From an uncultured Oscillospiraceae bacterium (GTDB lineage: Bacteria > Bacillota > Clostridia > Oscillospirales > Oscillospiraceae): a DNA stretch of 64,000 bases. The stretch spans positions 146,777-210,776 of the forward strand of contig CAKTPI010000002.1 of NCBI GenBank assembly GCA_934591635.1, given 5' to 3'. The notes beneath the pieces were generated by a model. The model was not told where the DNA came from, ran no database searches, and saw nothing but the letters and a program-made list of their open reading frames with translations. This document shows, piece by piece, positions 32,231-40,909 of the stretch (position 1 is its first letter; each line of letters begins with the position of its first letter). The translations under genes and the position numbers were made by a program.

Positions 32231-33232
32231 ATGATTGCTATTTTAAAACACGGCACCACCCCTGAGCAGACTGGCCACCTGGTGGACTGGCTGAAAAACA
32301 TGAATCTGGATGTCCATATTTCTCAGGGCAAGGAGGTCACCATCCTGGGCTTGGTGGGCGACACCAGCCGGGTGGACATGGAACTGCTGAACAGCCTGGA
32401 GATCGTGGAGGCAGTAAAGCGGGTCTCTGAGCCTTTCAAGCAGGCCAACCGGAAATTCCATCCCCAGGATACGGTGGTGGAGGCTGGGGGTACCAGAATC
32501 GGCGGCGGTTATTTTGGCCTGATTGCAGGGCCTTGCTCTGTGGAGAGCGAGGAGCAGCTGATCGGGATTGCCCAGGCAGTGAAGGAGGCTGGCGCAAATC
32601 TTCTCCGAGGCGGCGCGTTTAAGCCGCGCACCTCGCCCTATGCCTTTCAGGGCATGGGGGCGGAGGGCCTTCGGCTTCTGCTGAAGGCCAAGGAGGTCAC
32701 GGGCCTGCCCATTGTAACGGAGCTGATGAACATCAACACACTGGATTTGTTCGCAGACGTGGATGTGATTCAGATCGGCGCCCGGAATATGCAGAATTTT
32801 GACCTGCTGAAGGAGGTTGGCAAGACCCAAAAGCCCGTCCTTCTAAAGCGCGGCTTGGCCAACACCCTGCAGGAGCTCCTGATGAGCGCCGAATATATCA
32901 TGAGTGAGGGCAACGAGAACGTGATTCTCTGCGAGCGGGGAATCCGCACCTTTGAAACATATACGAGGAATACCCTGGATCTTTCTGCGGTGCCGGTGCT
33001 CCATGAGCTGAGCCACCTTCCGGTGGTAGTGGATCCCAGCCATGCCACTGGCAAGGCGAGACTGGTGCCCGGCATGGCCTACGCAGCGGCTGCCTGCGGC
33101 GCGGACGGCCTGATGATTGAGGTGCACAATGACCCGGAGCATGCGCTGTGTGATGGGGCGCAGTCCCTGACACCCAGTCAGTTTGCGGACGTGAGCCGGA
33201 AGATTGCGGAGATTCGGGAGGTAATGGTATGA
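32231..33232 (+). CDS. aroF: 3-deoxy-7-phosphoheptulonate synthase (DAHP synthase, type I beta)
   Basis: A 333-residue enzyme joining phosphoenolpyruvate and erythrose-4-phosphate, the first step of aromatic biosynthesis. An N-terminal ferredoxin-like regulatory domain (residues 1-70) precedes the barrel, as in the Thermotoga-type enzymes, and may bind Tyr or Phe. Active-site motifs are IAGPCSVES, RGGAFKPRTSPYAFQG, LLKRG, VVVDPSHATG and IEVHNDPEHALCDGAQS. It is the first structural gene after the attenuator. Its stop overlaps the tyrA start by four bases. Confidence 0.95.
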   Translation: MIAILKHGTTPEQTGHLVDWLKNMNLDVHISQGKEVTILGLVGDTSRVDMELLNSLEIVEAVKRVSEPFKQANRKFHPQDTVVEAGGTRIGGGYFGLIAGPCSVESEEQLIGIAQAVKEAGANLLRGGAFKPRTSPYAFQGMGAEGLRLLLKAKEVTGLPIVTELMNINTLDLFADVDVIQIGARNMQNFDLLKEVGKTQKPVLLKRGLANTLQELLMSAEYIMSEGNENVILCERGIRTFETYTRNTLDLSAVPVLHELSHLPVVVDPSHATGKARLVPGMAYAAAACGADGLMIEVHNDPEHALCDGAQSLTPSQFADVSRKIAEIREVMV

Positions 33233-34068
33233 CTGTCGGAATTTTGGGCCTGGGCCTGATCGGCGGTTCCCTGGCAAGAGCCTACAAGCTGGCAGGGCAT
33301 ACGGTATACGCCAAGAATCGGGATGCGGATATGCTGGCCTTTGCCATGCTGGCCGGGGCGGTGGACGGTACCTTGGATGAAAATACCGTTCCGCAATGCG
33401 ATTTATTGCTGCTTGCCATCTATCCTGATGGCAGTGCCAGTTGGCTGGAGGAGAATGGAGCACGGATTTCGCGGGATGCTCTGGTCATTGACTGCTGCGG
33501 CACCAAGCGGGAGATCTGCCGCCGGTGCTTCCCGGTGGCCGAAACCTATGGCTTTACCTTTGTGGGCGGGCATCCCATGGCGGGCTCTCAGTTTTCCGGC
33601 TTCAAATACAGCCGCGCCACCCTTTTCCAGGGTGCTCCCATGGTGCTGGTGCCTCCGGTTTATGATGATATGGCCCTGCTGCAGCGGGTGAAGGATGCGC
33701 TGGCTCCTTGCGGCTTTGGCTTCTTCTCCGTTACCACAGCAGAGGCGCACGACCGGATGATCGCTTTTACCTCCCAGATGCCCCATATTCTCAGCAATGC
33801 CTTTATAAAGTCTCCTACTGCTCTGGAGCACCGGGGCTTTTCTGCCGGAAGCTACCGGGATTTGACCCGGGTCGCCTGGCTGAATCCCGGTATGTGGACA
33901 GAGCTGTTTTTGGAAAATCGGGACAACCTGCTCTTTGAGCTGGATGCCTACATTGCGAGCCTGACGCAGTACCGGGAGGCACTGGAGGCAAAGGACGAGC
34001 CGCGGCTTTATCAGCTGCTGGAGGAAGGAAAAGAGCGGAAGGAAGCGGTGGACGGATGCAAAAAGTAA
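33229..34068 (+). CDS. tyrA: Prephenate (or arogenate) dehydrogenase
   Basis: A 279-residue NAD(P)-dependent dehydrogenase that decarboxylates prephenate toward tyrosine. The N-terminal Rossmann motif is ILGLGLIGGSLARAYKLAG. The catalytic region has GGHPMAGSQFSGF, with the His and the substrate-binding loop, and MIAFTSQMPHILSNAF. It ends without an ACT domain, so any feedback control must act elsewhere, for example on aroF or by attenuation. The start ATG overlaps the aroF stop and the gene overlaps aroB by 13 bases. Confidence 0.93.
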   Translation: MTVGILGLGLIGGSLARAYKLAGHTVYAKNRDADMLAFAMLAGAVDGTLDENTVPQCDLLLLAIYPDGSASWLEENGARISRDALVIDCCGTKREICRRCFPVAETYGFTFVGGHPMAGSQFSGFKYSRATLFQGAPMVLVPPVYDDMALLQRVKDALAPCGFGFFSVTTAEAHDRMIAFTSQMPHILSNAFIKSPTALEHRGFSAGSYRDLTRVAWLNPGMWTELFLENRDNLLFELDAYIASLTQYREALEAKDEPRLYQLLEEGKERKEAVDGCKK

Positions 34069-35108
34069 CGGTACACGCTTCCAGAAATTACGAGATCCTT
34101 ATTGGCAGCGGCCTGCTTTCCACCCTGGGAGAGGAGACAGCAAGATGTGTGCACGGAAAAAAAGTCTGCCTTGTCAGCGACTCCAATGTATATCCGCTGC
34201 ATGGACCGGTGGCGGAGGAAAGCCTGAAAAAAGCCGGATTTCATGTATTTTCCTATGTTTTTCCAGCCGGTGAGGAAAGCAAGAATGGGGAAAACTATCT
34301 GTCCCTTCTGAACTTCCTTGCCCGGAACCAGCTGACCCGGGCAGACTGCCTGATTGCGTTGGGAGGCGGTGTGACAGGGGATTTGACTGGGTTCGCGGCG
34401 GCTACCTACCTGCGGGGGATCGCCTTTATCCAGGTGCCTACCACGCTGCTTGCGGCGGTGGATTCCTCTGTGGGCGGCAAGACGGCCATCGACCTCCCGG
34501 CCGGGAAAAATCTGGCTGGCGCCTTTTACCAGCCCAACCTGGTGCTCTGTGATACGGACACCCTGCAAACGCTGCCCAGAGAGATTTTCCTGGATGGCTG
34601 CGCGGAGGTGATCAAATACGGCATTCTGTATGACAAACCGTTTTTTGAATATTTGCAGGCAGCAGGGCCAGAATTTGACCGGGAGCGGGTGATTCGACGC
34701 TGTGTGGAGCTGAAGCGGGACGTGGTAGCTGAGGATGAATTTGACACCGGAGAGCGAATGAAGCTCAACCTGGGCCACACTGTGGGGCATGGAGTAGAGG
34801 CAAAGAGCCATTTTGCTGTTTCTCACGGCAAGGCGGTTGCCATTGGCACGGCCATTGTCAGCCGCGCTGCAGCACAGGGTGGGATGCTTTCCCGGTTGGA
34901 TGCAGACACCATTGTGGATACGCTTCAGGCCTTTGGACTGCCAACCGTGACTGCGTATACAGCGGAAGAACTGGTGCATTATATGCTTTCGGATAAAAAG
35001 CGCGCCGGCGGTACGGTAAATCTGATCGTGCCCCGGGCAATCGGACGCTGCGACATTGTTCCCACACCGGTGGAGCAGCTTGACGCCTTTGTGCAGTCAG
35101 GATTATAA
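34056..35108 (+). CDS. aroB: 3-dehydroquinate synthase
   Basis: A 350-residue metal- and NAD-dependent lyase converting DAHP to 3-dehydroquinate. Motifs are ALGGGVTGDLTGFAAATYLRG, VPTTLLAAVDSSVGGKTAIDL, the metal ligands in FLDGCAEVIKYG and LNLGHTVGHGVEA, and SDKKRAGG. Length is typical. It overlaps tyrA and is followed two bases later by aroA. Confidence 0.96.
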   Translation: MQKVTVHASRNYEILIGSGLLSTLGEETARCVHGKKVCLVSDSNVYPLHGPVAEESLKKAGFHVFSYVFPAGEESKNGENYLSLLNFLARNQLTRADCLIALGGGVTGDLTGFAAATYLRGIAFIQVPTTLLAAVDSSVGGKTAIDLPAGKNLAGAFYQPNLVLCDTDTLQTLPREIFLDGCAEVIKYGILYDKPFFEYLQAAGPEFDRERVIRRCVELKRDVVAEDEFDTGERMKLNLGHTVGHGVEAKSHFAVSHGKAVAIGTAIVSRAAAQGGMLSRLDADTIVDTLQAFGLPTVTAYTAEELVHYMLSDKKRAGGTVNLIVPRAIGRCDIVPTPVEQLDAFVQSGL

Positions 35109-35110
35109 AT

Positions 35111-36307
35111 ATGGATATTATCATCAAACCAAGGAAGCTTGCGGGGACGGTGACGGCGATTCCCTCTAAGTCCCAGGCCCACCGGCTGCTGATTTGCGCA
35201 GCCTTTGCGGAACACGGGACGGTACTACGCTGCCCGGAGACCAACCGGGATATTGACGCCACGGTCCAATGCCTGAATGCACTGGGGGCAAAAATCGTCC
35301 GAACACCGGAGGGCTTTGCGGTGGAGCCGGTATCGGAAATTCCAAGCCGGGCAGATCTCCACTGCCAGGATAGCGGGTCTACACTGCGCTTCCTGCTGCC
35401 TGTGGTGGGGGCACTGGGCTGCGATACCACCTTTTATCTCACCGGCCGGCTGCCCCAGCGGCCGCTCTCTCCCCTGTGGGAGGAGATGGAGCGCATGGGC
35501 TGCCGGCTCACCCGACCAACAGAAAATACGATTCGCTGTCAGGGAAAGCTGAAGGCCGGAAGCTATGCCATCAGCGGCGGCGTTTCCAGTCAGTTTATTA
35601 CAGGCTTACTGCTGGCCCTGTCCTTGCTTCCCGGTAAAAGCAAAATCGAGATCACCGGAAAGCTGGAATCGGCCCCCTATGTGACCATGACTTTGCAGGC
35701 CATGGAGCAATTCGGCGTGAACGTGCGGGATTTTATCATTCCCGGTGGGCAGCAATTTACCTCCCCCGGCACGGTTGCGGTGGAGGGAGATTGGAGCAAC
35801 GCCGCTTTCTTTCTGGCGGCAAAGGCACTGGGGAGTGACGTCAGTGTTGCCAACCTGAATCCCAATTCTCCCCAGGGGGATCGGGCTGCGGCAGTGCTGC
35901 TTCCGGCGCTTCGCGAAAGGCAAACAATTGATGCTGCGGATATCCCTGATCTGGTGCCCATCCTGGCGGTGGTTGCAGCCTGCAATCAGGGCGCAGTGTT
36001 TACGGAAATTGCCCGGCTGCGGTTAAAGGAATCCGACCGGGTAGAATCGGTGAAGGAAATGATTTGCGCGCTGGGCGGTCAGGCAGAGGCAGATGAGCAT
36101 ACGCTGACCGTCTCCGGTACCGGCCTTTTTGGGGGTACGGTTGATGCCCAAAATGACCACCGCATTGCCATGTCCGCCGCCATTGCGGCAACGGTCTGCA
36201 AAAAAGACGTGACCATTCTGGGGGCGGAATGCGTTCAAAAATCCTATCCCCAATTCTGGGAAGTTTATAAAGAGCTGGGAGGATATTATGAGCAGTACCT
36301 ACGGTGA
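35111..36307 (+). CDS. aroA: 5-enolpyruvylshikimate-3-phosphate synthase
   Basis: A 398-residue EPSP synthase, slightly shorter than the 425-430 residues usual for the family. It has IPSKSQAHRLLICAAFA, LHCQDSGSTLRFLLPV, LTGRLPQRPLSPLWEEM, GGVSSQFITGLLLALSL and, near the C-terminus, LRLKESDRVESVKEMI and NDHRIAMSAAIAA. The active-site Lys, Arg, Asp and Glu residues are present. The Gly of the PEP-binding loop corresponds to DSGSTLRF. It overlaps aroC by 20 bases. Confidence 0.95.
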   Translation: MDIIIKPRKLAGTVTAIPSKSQAHRLLICAAFAEHGTVLRCPETNRDIDATVQCLNALGAKIVRTPEGFAVEPVSEIPSRADLHCQDSGSTLRFLLPVVGALGCDTTFYLTGRLPQRPLSPLWEEMERMGCRLTRPTENTIRCQGKLKAGSYAISGGVSSQFITGLLLALSLLPGKSKIEITGKLESAPYVTMTLQAMEQFGVNVRDFIIPGGQQFTSPGTVAVEGDWSNAAFFLAAKALGSDVSVANLNPNSPQGDRAAAVLLPALRERQTIDAADIPDLVPILAVVAACNQGAVFTEIARLRLKESDRVESVKEMICALGGQAEADEHTLTVSGTGLFGGTVDAQNDHRIAMSAAIAATVCKKDVTILGAECVQKSYPQFWEVYKELGGYYEQYLR

Positions 36308-37349
36308 AAACCTGAAATTGTCCATTTTCGGTCAGTCCCACGGCCTGGCCATCGGCATGACCCTGGACGGCATCCCGGCAGGGCTGCCAGTGGATTTGGA
36401 GGTGTTGCAGGCGTTCCTCAACCGCCGTGCCCCGGGGCAGAATGATTTTTCAACTCCGCGCCGGGAGGAGGATCGGCCGGAGTTTTTAAGCGGCCTGCTG
36501 GACGGCTTCACCTGCGGGGCCCCCATTGCAGCCATTATCCGCAATACCAATACCCGTTCGGGAGATTATGCCAATCTGAAGGACTGCCCCCGCCCCGGTC
36601 ATGCAGATTATACGGCACAGGTCAAATATGGCGGTTACCAGGACAGCGCCGGTGGCGGCCATTTTTCCGGCCGCCTGACAGCGCCGCTGTGCGTTGCCGG
36701 CGGATTGTGCAAGCAGTGGCTGGAGGGTCGGGGAATCCGCATTGGGGCCCATATTACGGCCATTGAAGGGGAGGAGGATATTTCCTTTGAACCGTTGTGC
36801 CCCCAGCTGGACGCGGTGCAGATAGATTTTCCCGTGCTGGACAGAGAGGCAGGGATTCGCATGCGGGCTGCGGTGGCCCGAGTCAAGGCAGAGCAGGACA
36901 GCGTGGGCGGCGTTATCGAGTGCGCCGTTACCGGCCTCCCTGCCGGACTGGGAGAACCCATGTTCGGGGGCGTGGAGAATCGGATTGCGCAGATCGTTTA
37001 CGGCATCCCGGCAGTGAAGGGCGTGGAGTTCGGCGCTGGCTTTGGAGCGGCGAAGCTTCGGGGCAGTCAGAATAACGATGATTTCCGGATGGAAAATGGC
37101 CGGGTCATCACCGCCTCCAATCACTGCGGCGGTATCCTGGGGGGCATTACGAATGGCATGCCGGTGCTGTTCCGGGTGGCCGTCAAGCCCACTCCCTCCA
37201 TTTCTCAGGTGCAGCAGAGTGTGTCGCTGTCTGAGCAGGAAAACCGGGGCCTTGTCATTAAAGGCCGCCACGACCCCTGCATTGTTCCTCGGGCGGTACC
37301 GGTGGTGGAGGCCGCGGCTGCGATTGCCCTATTCGATTTAATGCTGTAA
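36288..37349 (+). CDS. aroC: Chorismate synthase
   Basis: A 353-residue FMN-dependent lyase making chorismate from EPSP. Family signatures are FGQSHGLAIGMTLDGIPAGL, RRAPGQNDFSTPRREEDRPEFLSG, RPGHADYTAQVKYGGYQDSAGGGHFSGRLTAP with its catalytic His, and GRHDPCIVPRAVPVVEA near the end. The internal ATGs lie inside conserved sequence, so the start at 36288 is secure. Confidence 0.96.
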   Translation: MSSTYGENLKLSIFGQSHGLAIGMTLDGIPAGLPVDLEVLQAFLNRRAPGQNDFSTPRREEDRPEFLSGLLDGFTCGAPIAAIIRNTNTRSGDYANLKDCPRPGHADYTAQVKYGGYQDSAGGGHFSGRLTAPLCVAGGLCKQWLEGRGIRIGAHITAIEGEEDISFEPLCPQLDAVQIDFPVLDREAGIRMRAAVARVKAEQDSVGGVIECAVTGLPAGLGEPMFGGVENRIAQIVYGIPAVKGVEFGAGFGAAKLRGSQNNDDFRMENGRVITASNHCGGILGGITNGMPVLFRVAVKPTPSISQVQQSVSLSEQENRGLVIKGRHDPCIVPRAVPVVEAAAAIALFDLML

Positions 37350-37366
37350 AGAAAGAAGGAGACGCA

Positions 37367-38509
37367 ATGGATATCACTGAATTGCGTGGTGAGATCGATA
37401 AAATTGATAAGGAGCTGCTGCGGCTCTTTTGCGCCCGCATGGAGGTTTCTGCTCAGGTGGCGGACTACAAGCGGGAGCGGAATCTGCCGATTTATGTCCC
37501 GGCCCGGGAACGGGAGATTTTGCAGAACGTGGCGGAGAAGGCAGGCCCGGAGTTTGCAAGCGATGCCAGAATCCTGTACGCTACAATTTTGGAGCTGAGC
37601 CGGGGATACCAAGCCAAACGCAACGGAAAGGAGACCGCACTGTTCCGGGAGATTACCGCCGCCATTGAGCAGACGCCCAGGCTTTTCCCACGGGCACCTA
37701 TGGTTGCCTGCCAGGGGGTGGAGGGGGCCTATTCCCAGCTTGCCTGTGAGAAAATTTTCCAAAGCCCCATGATCCTGTATTTTAAGAGCTTTGAGGGCGT
37801 GTTCAATGCCATTGAGAAAGGAATGTGCCAGTATGGCGTGCTGCCTATTGAAAATTCTACTGCCGGTTCTGTGAATCAGGTGTATGATTTGATGATCCAG
37901 CACCATTTCTCCATTGTCCGTACCTTCCGCCTGAAGGTGGATCACAATCTGCTGGTGAATCCCGGCACCAAGCTGGAGAATGTCCGGGAGATCTATTCCC
38001 ATCAACAAGCGATCAGCCAGTGCGCGGGCTTTCTGAGCAAGCTCCCCAATGTAAACGTGGTGGCAGTGGAGAATACGGCGGTTGCCGCTCAGATGGTGGC
38101 TTCTTCCGGACGGAAGGACGTCGCAGCTCTCAGCAGCCGATCCTGTGCGCAGCTCTACGGCCTGGAAAATATTGCTCCCAGCATCCAGGATAAGGGCAAT
38201 AACCGTACCCGTTTTATCTGTATCAGCAAAAATCTGGAGATTTATCCCGGCGCGGACAGAACCAGTATTATGATGATCCTGCCGCATAAGCCGGGTGCTC
38301 TGTATAAGGTGCTGGCCCGGTTCTACACCCTGGGCATCAACATGACCAAGCTGGAATCCCGGCCGCTGCCGGATCGGGAATTCGAATTCATGTTTTATTT
38401 CGACCTGGAGACCTCTATTTATTCCCAGGAGTTTGTGCAGCTGATGTGTGAGCTGGACGATTTCTGCGAGGAGTTCAAATATTTAGGCAGCTACAGCGAG
38501 GTGGTGTAA
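37367..38509 (+). CDS. pheA: Bifunctional chorismate mutase/prephenate dehydratase (P-protein)
   Basis: A 380-residue P-protein. Residues 1-90 are an AroQ-type chorismate mutase (LRGEIDKIDKELLRLFCARMEVSAQVADYK). About 105-285 is the dehydratase domain (ACQGVEGAYSQLAC; GVLPIENSTAGSV; NNRTRFICIS with the catalytic Thr-Arg-Phe). From about 295 an ACT domain follows, with KPGALYKVLARFYTLGINMTKLESRPLPDREFEFMFYFD, including the ESRP motif that binds phenylalanine. It makes phenylpyruvate and is probably inhibited by Phe. It starts 17 bases after aroC. Confidence 0.96.
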   Translation: MDITELRGEIDKIDKELLRLFCARMEVSAQVADYKRERNLPIYVPAREREILQNVAEKAGPEFASDARILYATILELSRGYQAKRNGKETALFREITAAIEQTPRLFPRAPMVACQGVEGAYSQLACEKIFQSPMILYFKSFEGVFNAIEKGMCQYGVLPIENSTAGSVNQVYDLMIQHHFSIVRTFRLKVDHNLLVNPGTKLENVREIYSHQQAISQCAGFLSKLPNVNVVAVENTAVAAQMVASSGRKDVAALSSRSCAQLYGLENIAPSIQDKGNNRTRFICISKNLEIYPGADRTSIMMILPHKPGALYKVLARFYTLGINMTKLESRPLPDREFEFMFYFDLETSIYSQEFVQLMCELDDFCEEFKYLGSYSEVV

Positions 38510-38510
38510 T

Positions 38511-39737
38511 ATGAACTGCGGATTGCTGGGCAGAAAATTGGGACATAGCTATTCTCCGCAAATTCATGCCCAATTGGGAGATTATCGCTATTGCCTGTTT
38601 GAAAAAGAGCCGGAGGAAATTGCGGCATTCCTGAAAAGCGGAGACTTTACCGGACTGAATGTGACCATCCCCTATAAAAAAGATGTCATTCCCTATCTGG
38701 ATGAGCTTTCTGCGGCAGCACAGCGGCTGGGGGCGGTGAACACCGTTGTCCGCCGTCCGGATGGCAGTCTGATTGGCCACAATACCGATTATTTTGGCTT
38801 CCAGTGGCTGGTGCGGAAAAGCGGGCTGGAAGTTGCAGGGAAAAAGGTGCTGGTGCTGGGCAGCGGCGGCGCCTCCAATACGGCGGTGGCAGTTCTGCGG
38901 GAGTTAGGAGCCAATGTAGTGGTCATTTCCCGCACCGGGGAGAACAATTACGAGAACCTGCCCCGGCATGCCGATGCCGCGGTCATTGTCAATGCGACTC
39001 CGGTGGGAATGTATCCCAACACTGGGAAAAGCCCTCTGAGTCTGGAATTGTTCCCCTGGCTGGAAGGGGTGCTGGACGTGGTGTATAACCCGGCCAGAAC
39101 CCAGATCCTGTTGGAAGCGGAACGCCGGGGATTGGTGGCGCTGAACGGCCTGTGGATGCTGGTAGCGCAGGCGAAGGAAAGCGCTGAGTGGTTTACCGGA
39201 GAAAAAATCAGTGATGCTGTCATTGCTGCAATTCACCATTCGCTGCGGCTGCAAATGGAGAATGTCATCCTCATCGGCATGCCCGGCTGCGGGAAGACCA
39301 CCGTGGGCCAGCAGCTTGCACAAAAGCTCAAGAAGAAATTTGTGGATGCAGACAGTGCGTTGGAAGAAGCCACCGGCCGGAAGATTACAGACATCATCCC
39401 ACAGGACGGCGCGGAGGCTTTCCGCCGCATGGAATCGGAGATTTTGGAGGATTTGGGCAAAAGAAGCGGCCTGGTGATTGCAACCGGCGGCGGCTGCGTC
39501 ACCCAGGCGCGGAATTATCCGCTGCTGCATCAGAACGGGACGCTCTTCTGGTTGACCAGAGATTTGAAAAAGCTTCCTACCGATGGCCGTCCCTTCTCCC
39601 AGATGGAGAGTCTGGAGCGGATGTTCGAGGTCCGGGAACCGCTATACCGGCAGTTTGCCGATGCGGTGATATCCAATGACGGAACACTGGAGCAGACATT
39701 GGCGGGAATCCGGCAGAAACTGGAGGAGACAGTATGA
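38511..39737 (+). CDS. aroEK: Shikimate dehydrogenase-shikimate kinase fusion
   Basis: A 408-residue bifunctional protein. Residues 1-245 form shikimate dehydrogenase: LGRKLGHSYSPQIH, GLNVTIPYKKDVIPYLDELS with the catalytic Lys, NTDYFGFQWLV, the nucleotide loop LVLGSGGASNTAVAVLRELGA and the NATPVGMYPNTGKSPL motif. From about residue 248 a shikimate kinase follows: P-loop LIGMPGCGKTTVGQQLA, VDADSALEEATGR, FRRMESEIL and IATGGGCV. Two successive reactions of the pathway are thus joined. The stop codon overlaps aroQ by four bases. The fused order AroE-AroK is rare among bacteria, where the genes are usually separate. Confidence 0.95.
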   Translation: MNCGLLGRKLGHSYSPQIHAQLGDYRYCLFEKEPEEIAAFLKSGDFTGLNVTIPYKKDVIPYLDELSAAAQRLGAVNTVVRRPDGSLIGHNTDYFGFQWLVRKSGLEVAGKKVLVLGSGGASNTAVAVLRELGANVVVISRTGENNYENLPRHADAAVIVNATPVGMYPNTGKSPLSLELFPWLEGVLDVVYNPARTQILLEAERRGLVALNGLWMLVAQAKESAEWFTGEKISDAVIAAIHHSLRLQMENVILIGMPGCGKTTVGQQLAQKLKKKFVDADSALEEATGRKITDIIPQDGAEAFRRMESEILEDLGKRSGLVIATGGGCVTQARNYPLLHQNGTLFWLTRDLKKLPTDGRPFSQMESLERMFEVREPLYRQFADAVISNDGTLEQTLAGIRQKLEETV

Positions 39738-40162
39738 AAATTTTGGTTATCAATGGCCCTAACCTGAATTTCCTGGGCATCCGGGAGCCGGGTATCTATG
39801 GCAGCAGCACCTTCGCGGATTTATTGAGGCTGCTGGAGCAGTGGGCCGCGGAGCTGAGTGTGGAGGTTGAGCAGTACCAAAGCAATCACGAGGGCGACTT
39901 GGTGGATAAGATTCAGGAGGCCTATGGGAAGGTGGATGGCATCGTCATCAACCCTGCTGCCTATACCCACACGAGTGTGGCCATCCTGGATGCCTTAAAG
40001 GCAGTCAGCATCCCGGCGGTGGAGGTGCACATCTCTGATGTGGATGCCAGAGAGTCCTTCCGCCAGATTTCCTATGCGGGCATGGCCTGCAAACACACCA
40101 TCAAGGGCCAGGGCCTCGATGGCTACCGCCAGGCCATACAATGGTTAGTGGAGCACAAATAA
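39734..40162 (+). CDS. aroQ: 3-dehydroquinate dehydratase, type II
   Basis: A 142-residue dodecameric-type dehydroquinase. Motifs are VINGPNLNFLGIREPGIYGSS (catalytic Tyr), QSNHEGDLVDKI, IVINPAAYTHTSVAILDAL and VEVHISDVDARESFR (catalytic His region). It completes the set of shikimate-pathway enzymes and is the last gene before the operon's terminator. Confidence 0.96.
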   Translation: MKILVINGPNLNFLGIREPGIYGSSTFADLLRLLEQWAAELSVEVEQYQSNHEGDLVDKIQEAYGKVDGIVINPAAYTHTSVAILDALKAVSIPAVEVHISDVDARESFRQISYAGMACKHTIKGQGLDGYRQAIQWLVEHK

Positions 40163-40165
40163 TGC

Positions 40166-40203
40166 AAAAAATCTCCTGCCAGGCATTCGGCAGGAGATTT
40201 TTT
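40166..40203. terminator. Terminator of the aromatic operon
   Basis: A 15-base-pair stem AAAAAATCTCCTGCC / GGCAGGAGATTTTTT with an eight-base loop. It also serves the convergent phospholipase C-like gene, whose stop codon overlaps its last bases. Confidence 0.9.
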
Positions 40204-40768
40204 ATGGTGTGACCGGTTTCGGCCGCAGCTCTGCTGTCAGTCTTTGGGTGAGCATGCAGCAGGTGCGGAAAGCATAGTCCGTGTCGGTTTCGATGGAGCC
40301 GGGAAGCTTCATGTAGGCGGTGTGCATCAGTCGAATCAGGGCGGCGGGGGAGCCGCAATAGCGGAAGGAGGGAACAGGGCGCCGGTGGAGCTGTGCCAAA
40401 AAGAAATTTTGCAGCGCAACCTCGTAGCGCCGGTGGTCGTTCAGATTGTCACCGAACCTTTCATCGTGGGCGTAGGTGAAAGCGTCCATGGTATAGTGGA
40501 TCAACTTGCCCAGACAGTAATAATCCCAGGGGGAAAAGTTCTGCTTGCCATCCAGCCGCATGGCCAGCCGCACCATAAAGCGACTGGCGTTGCTGTAGTT
40601 GTGCCCCCGCATCCAGTGGCTGCGCAGAGATCCCTTGATATAGGTGGCCGGATTTTTATCCGGTTGGGTGCAGCCAAGCAGAAACAGCTTTGCTTTTCCT
40701 TTCGGAATATCGGGCAGGTAGGCCTGCAGCAAAACGCGTCCCATAGCGGCGTGGCTTTTATTTCGCAT
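40202..40768 (-). CDS. Zinc-dependent phospholipase C-like protein
   Basis: A 188-residue protein with the helical zinc-dependent phospholipase C/S1-P1-like pattern: SHAAMGRVLLQAYLPD, LLGCTQPDKNPATYIKGS, HNYSNASRFM, YCLGKLIHYTMDAFTYAHDERF and DHRRYEVALQNFF. The spaced His and Asp residues fit the tri-zinc site. No signal peptide is visible, unlike secreted phospholipases C, so it is probably cytosolic. Start MRNKSHAAM follows AGGAGGAATCAA. Substrate unknown; the same family occurs widely in Clostridia as uncharacterised proteins. Confidence 0.8.
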   Translation of the reverse strand: MRNKSHAAMGRVLLQAYLPDIPKGKAKLFLLGCTQPDKNPATYIKGSLRSHWMRGHNYSNASRFMVRLAMRLDGKQNFSPWDYYCLGKLIHYTMDAFTYAHDERFGDNLNDHRRYEVALQNFFLAQLHRRPVPSFRYCGSPAALIRLMHTAYMKLPGSIETDTDYAFRTCCMLTQRLTAELRPKPVTP

Positions 40769-40871
40769 TTGATTCCTCCTCCCGGCGCTTTTCAAATTTC
40801 AAACGAATTATAGCACGCTGACCGAATAAATTGTGAAATAATTGCGAATCTTTTTATAGAAAATACAGGAA

Positions 40872-40905
40872 GATCCCCCGCTGCCTTATAGAACAGCGGG
40901 GGATC
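40872..40905 (-). terminator. Terminator of the Ser/Thr kinase gene
   Basis: Perfect 12-base-pair stem GATCCCCCGCTG / CAGCGGGGGATC with a 10-base loop, five bases past the kinase stop. Confidence 0.75.
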
Positions 40906-40909
40906 GAAG

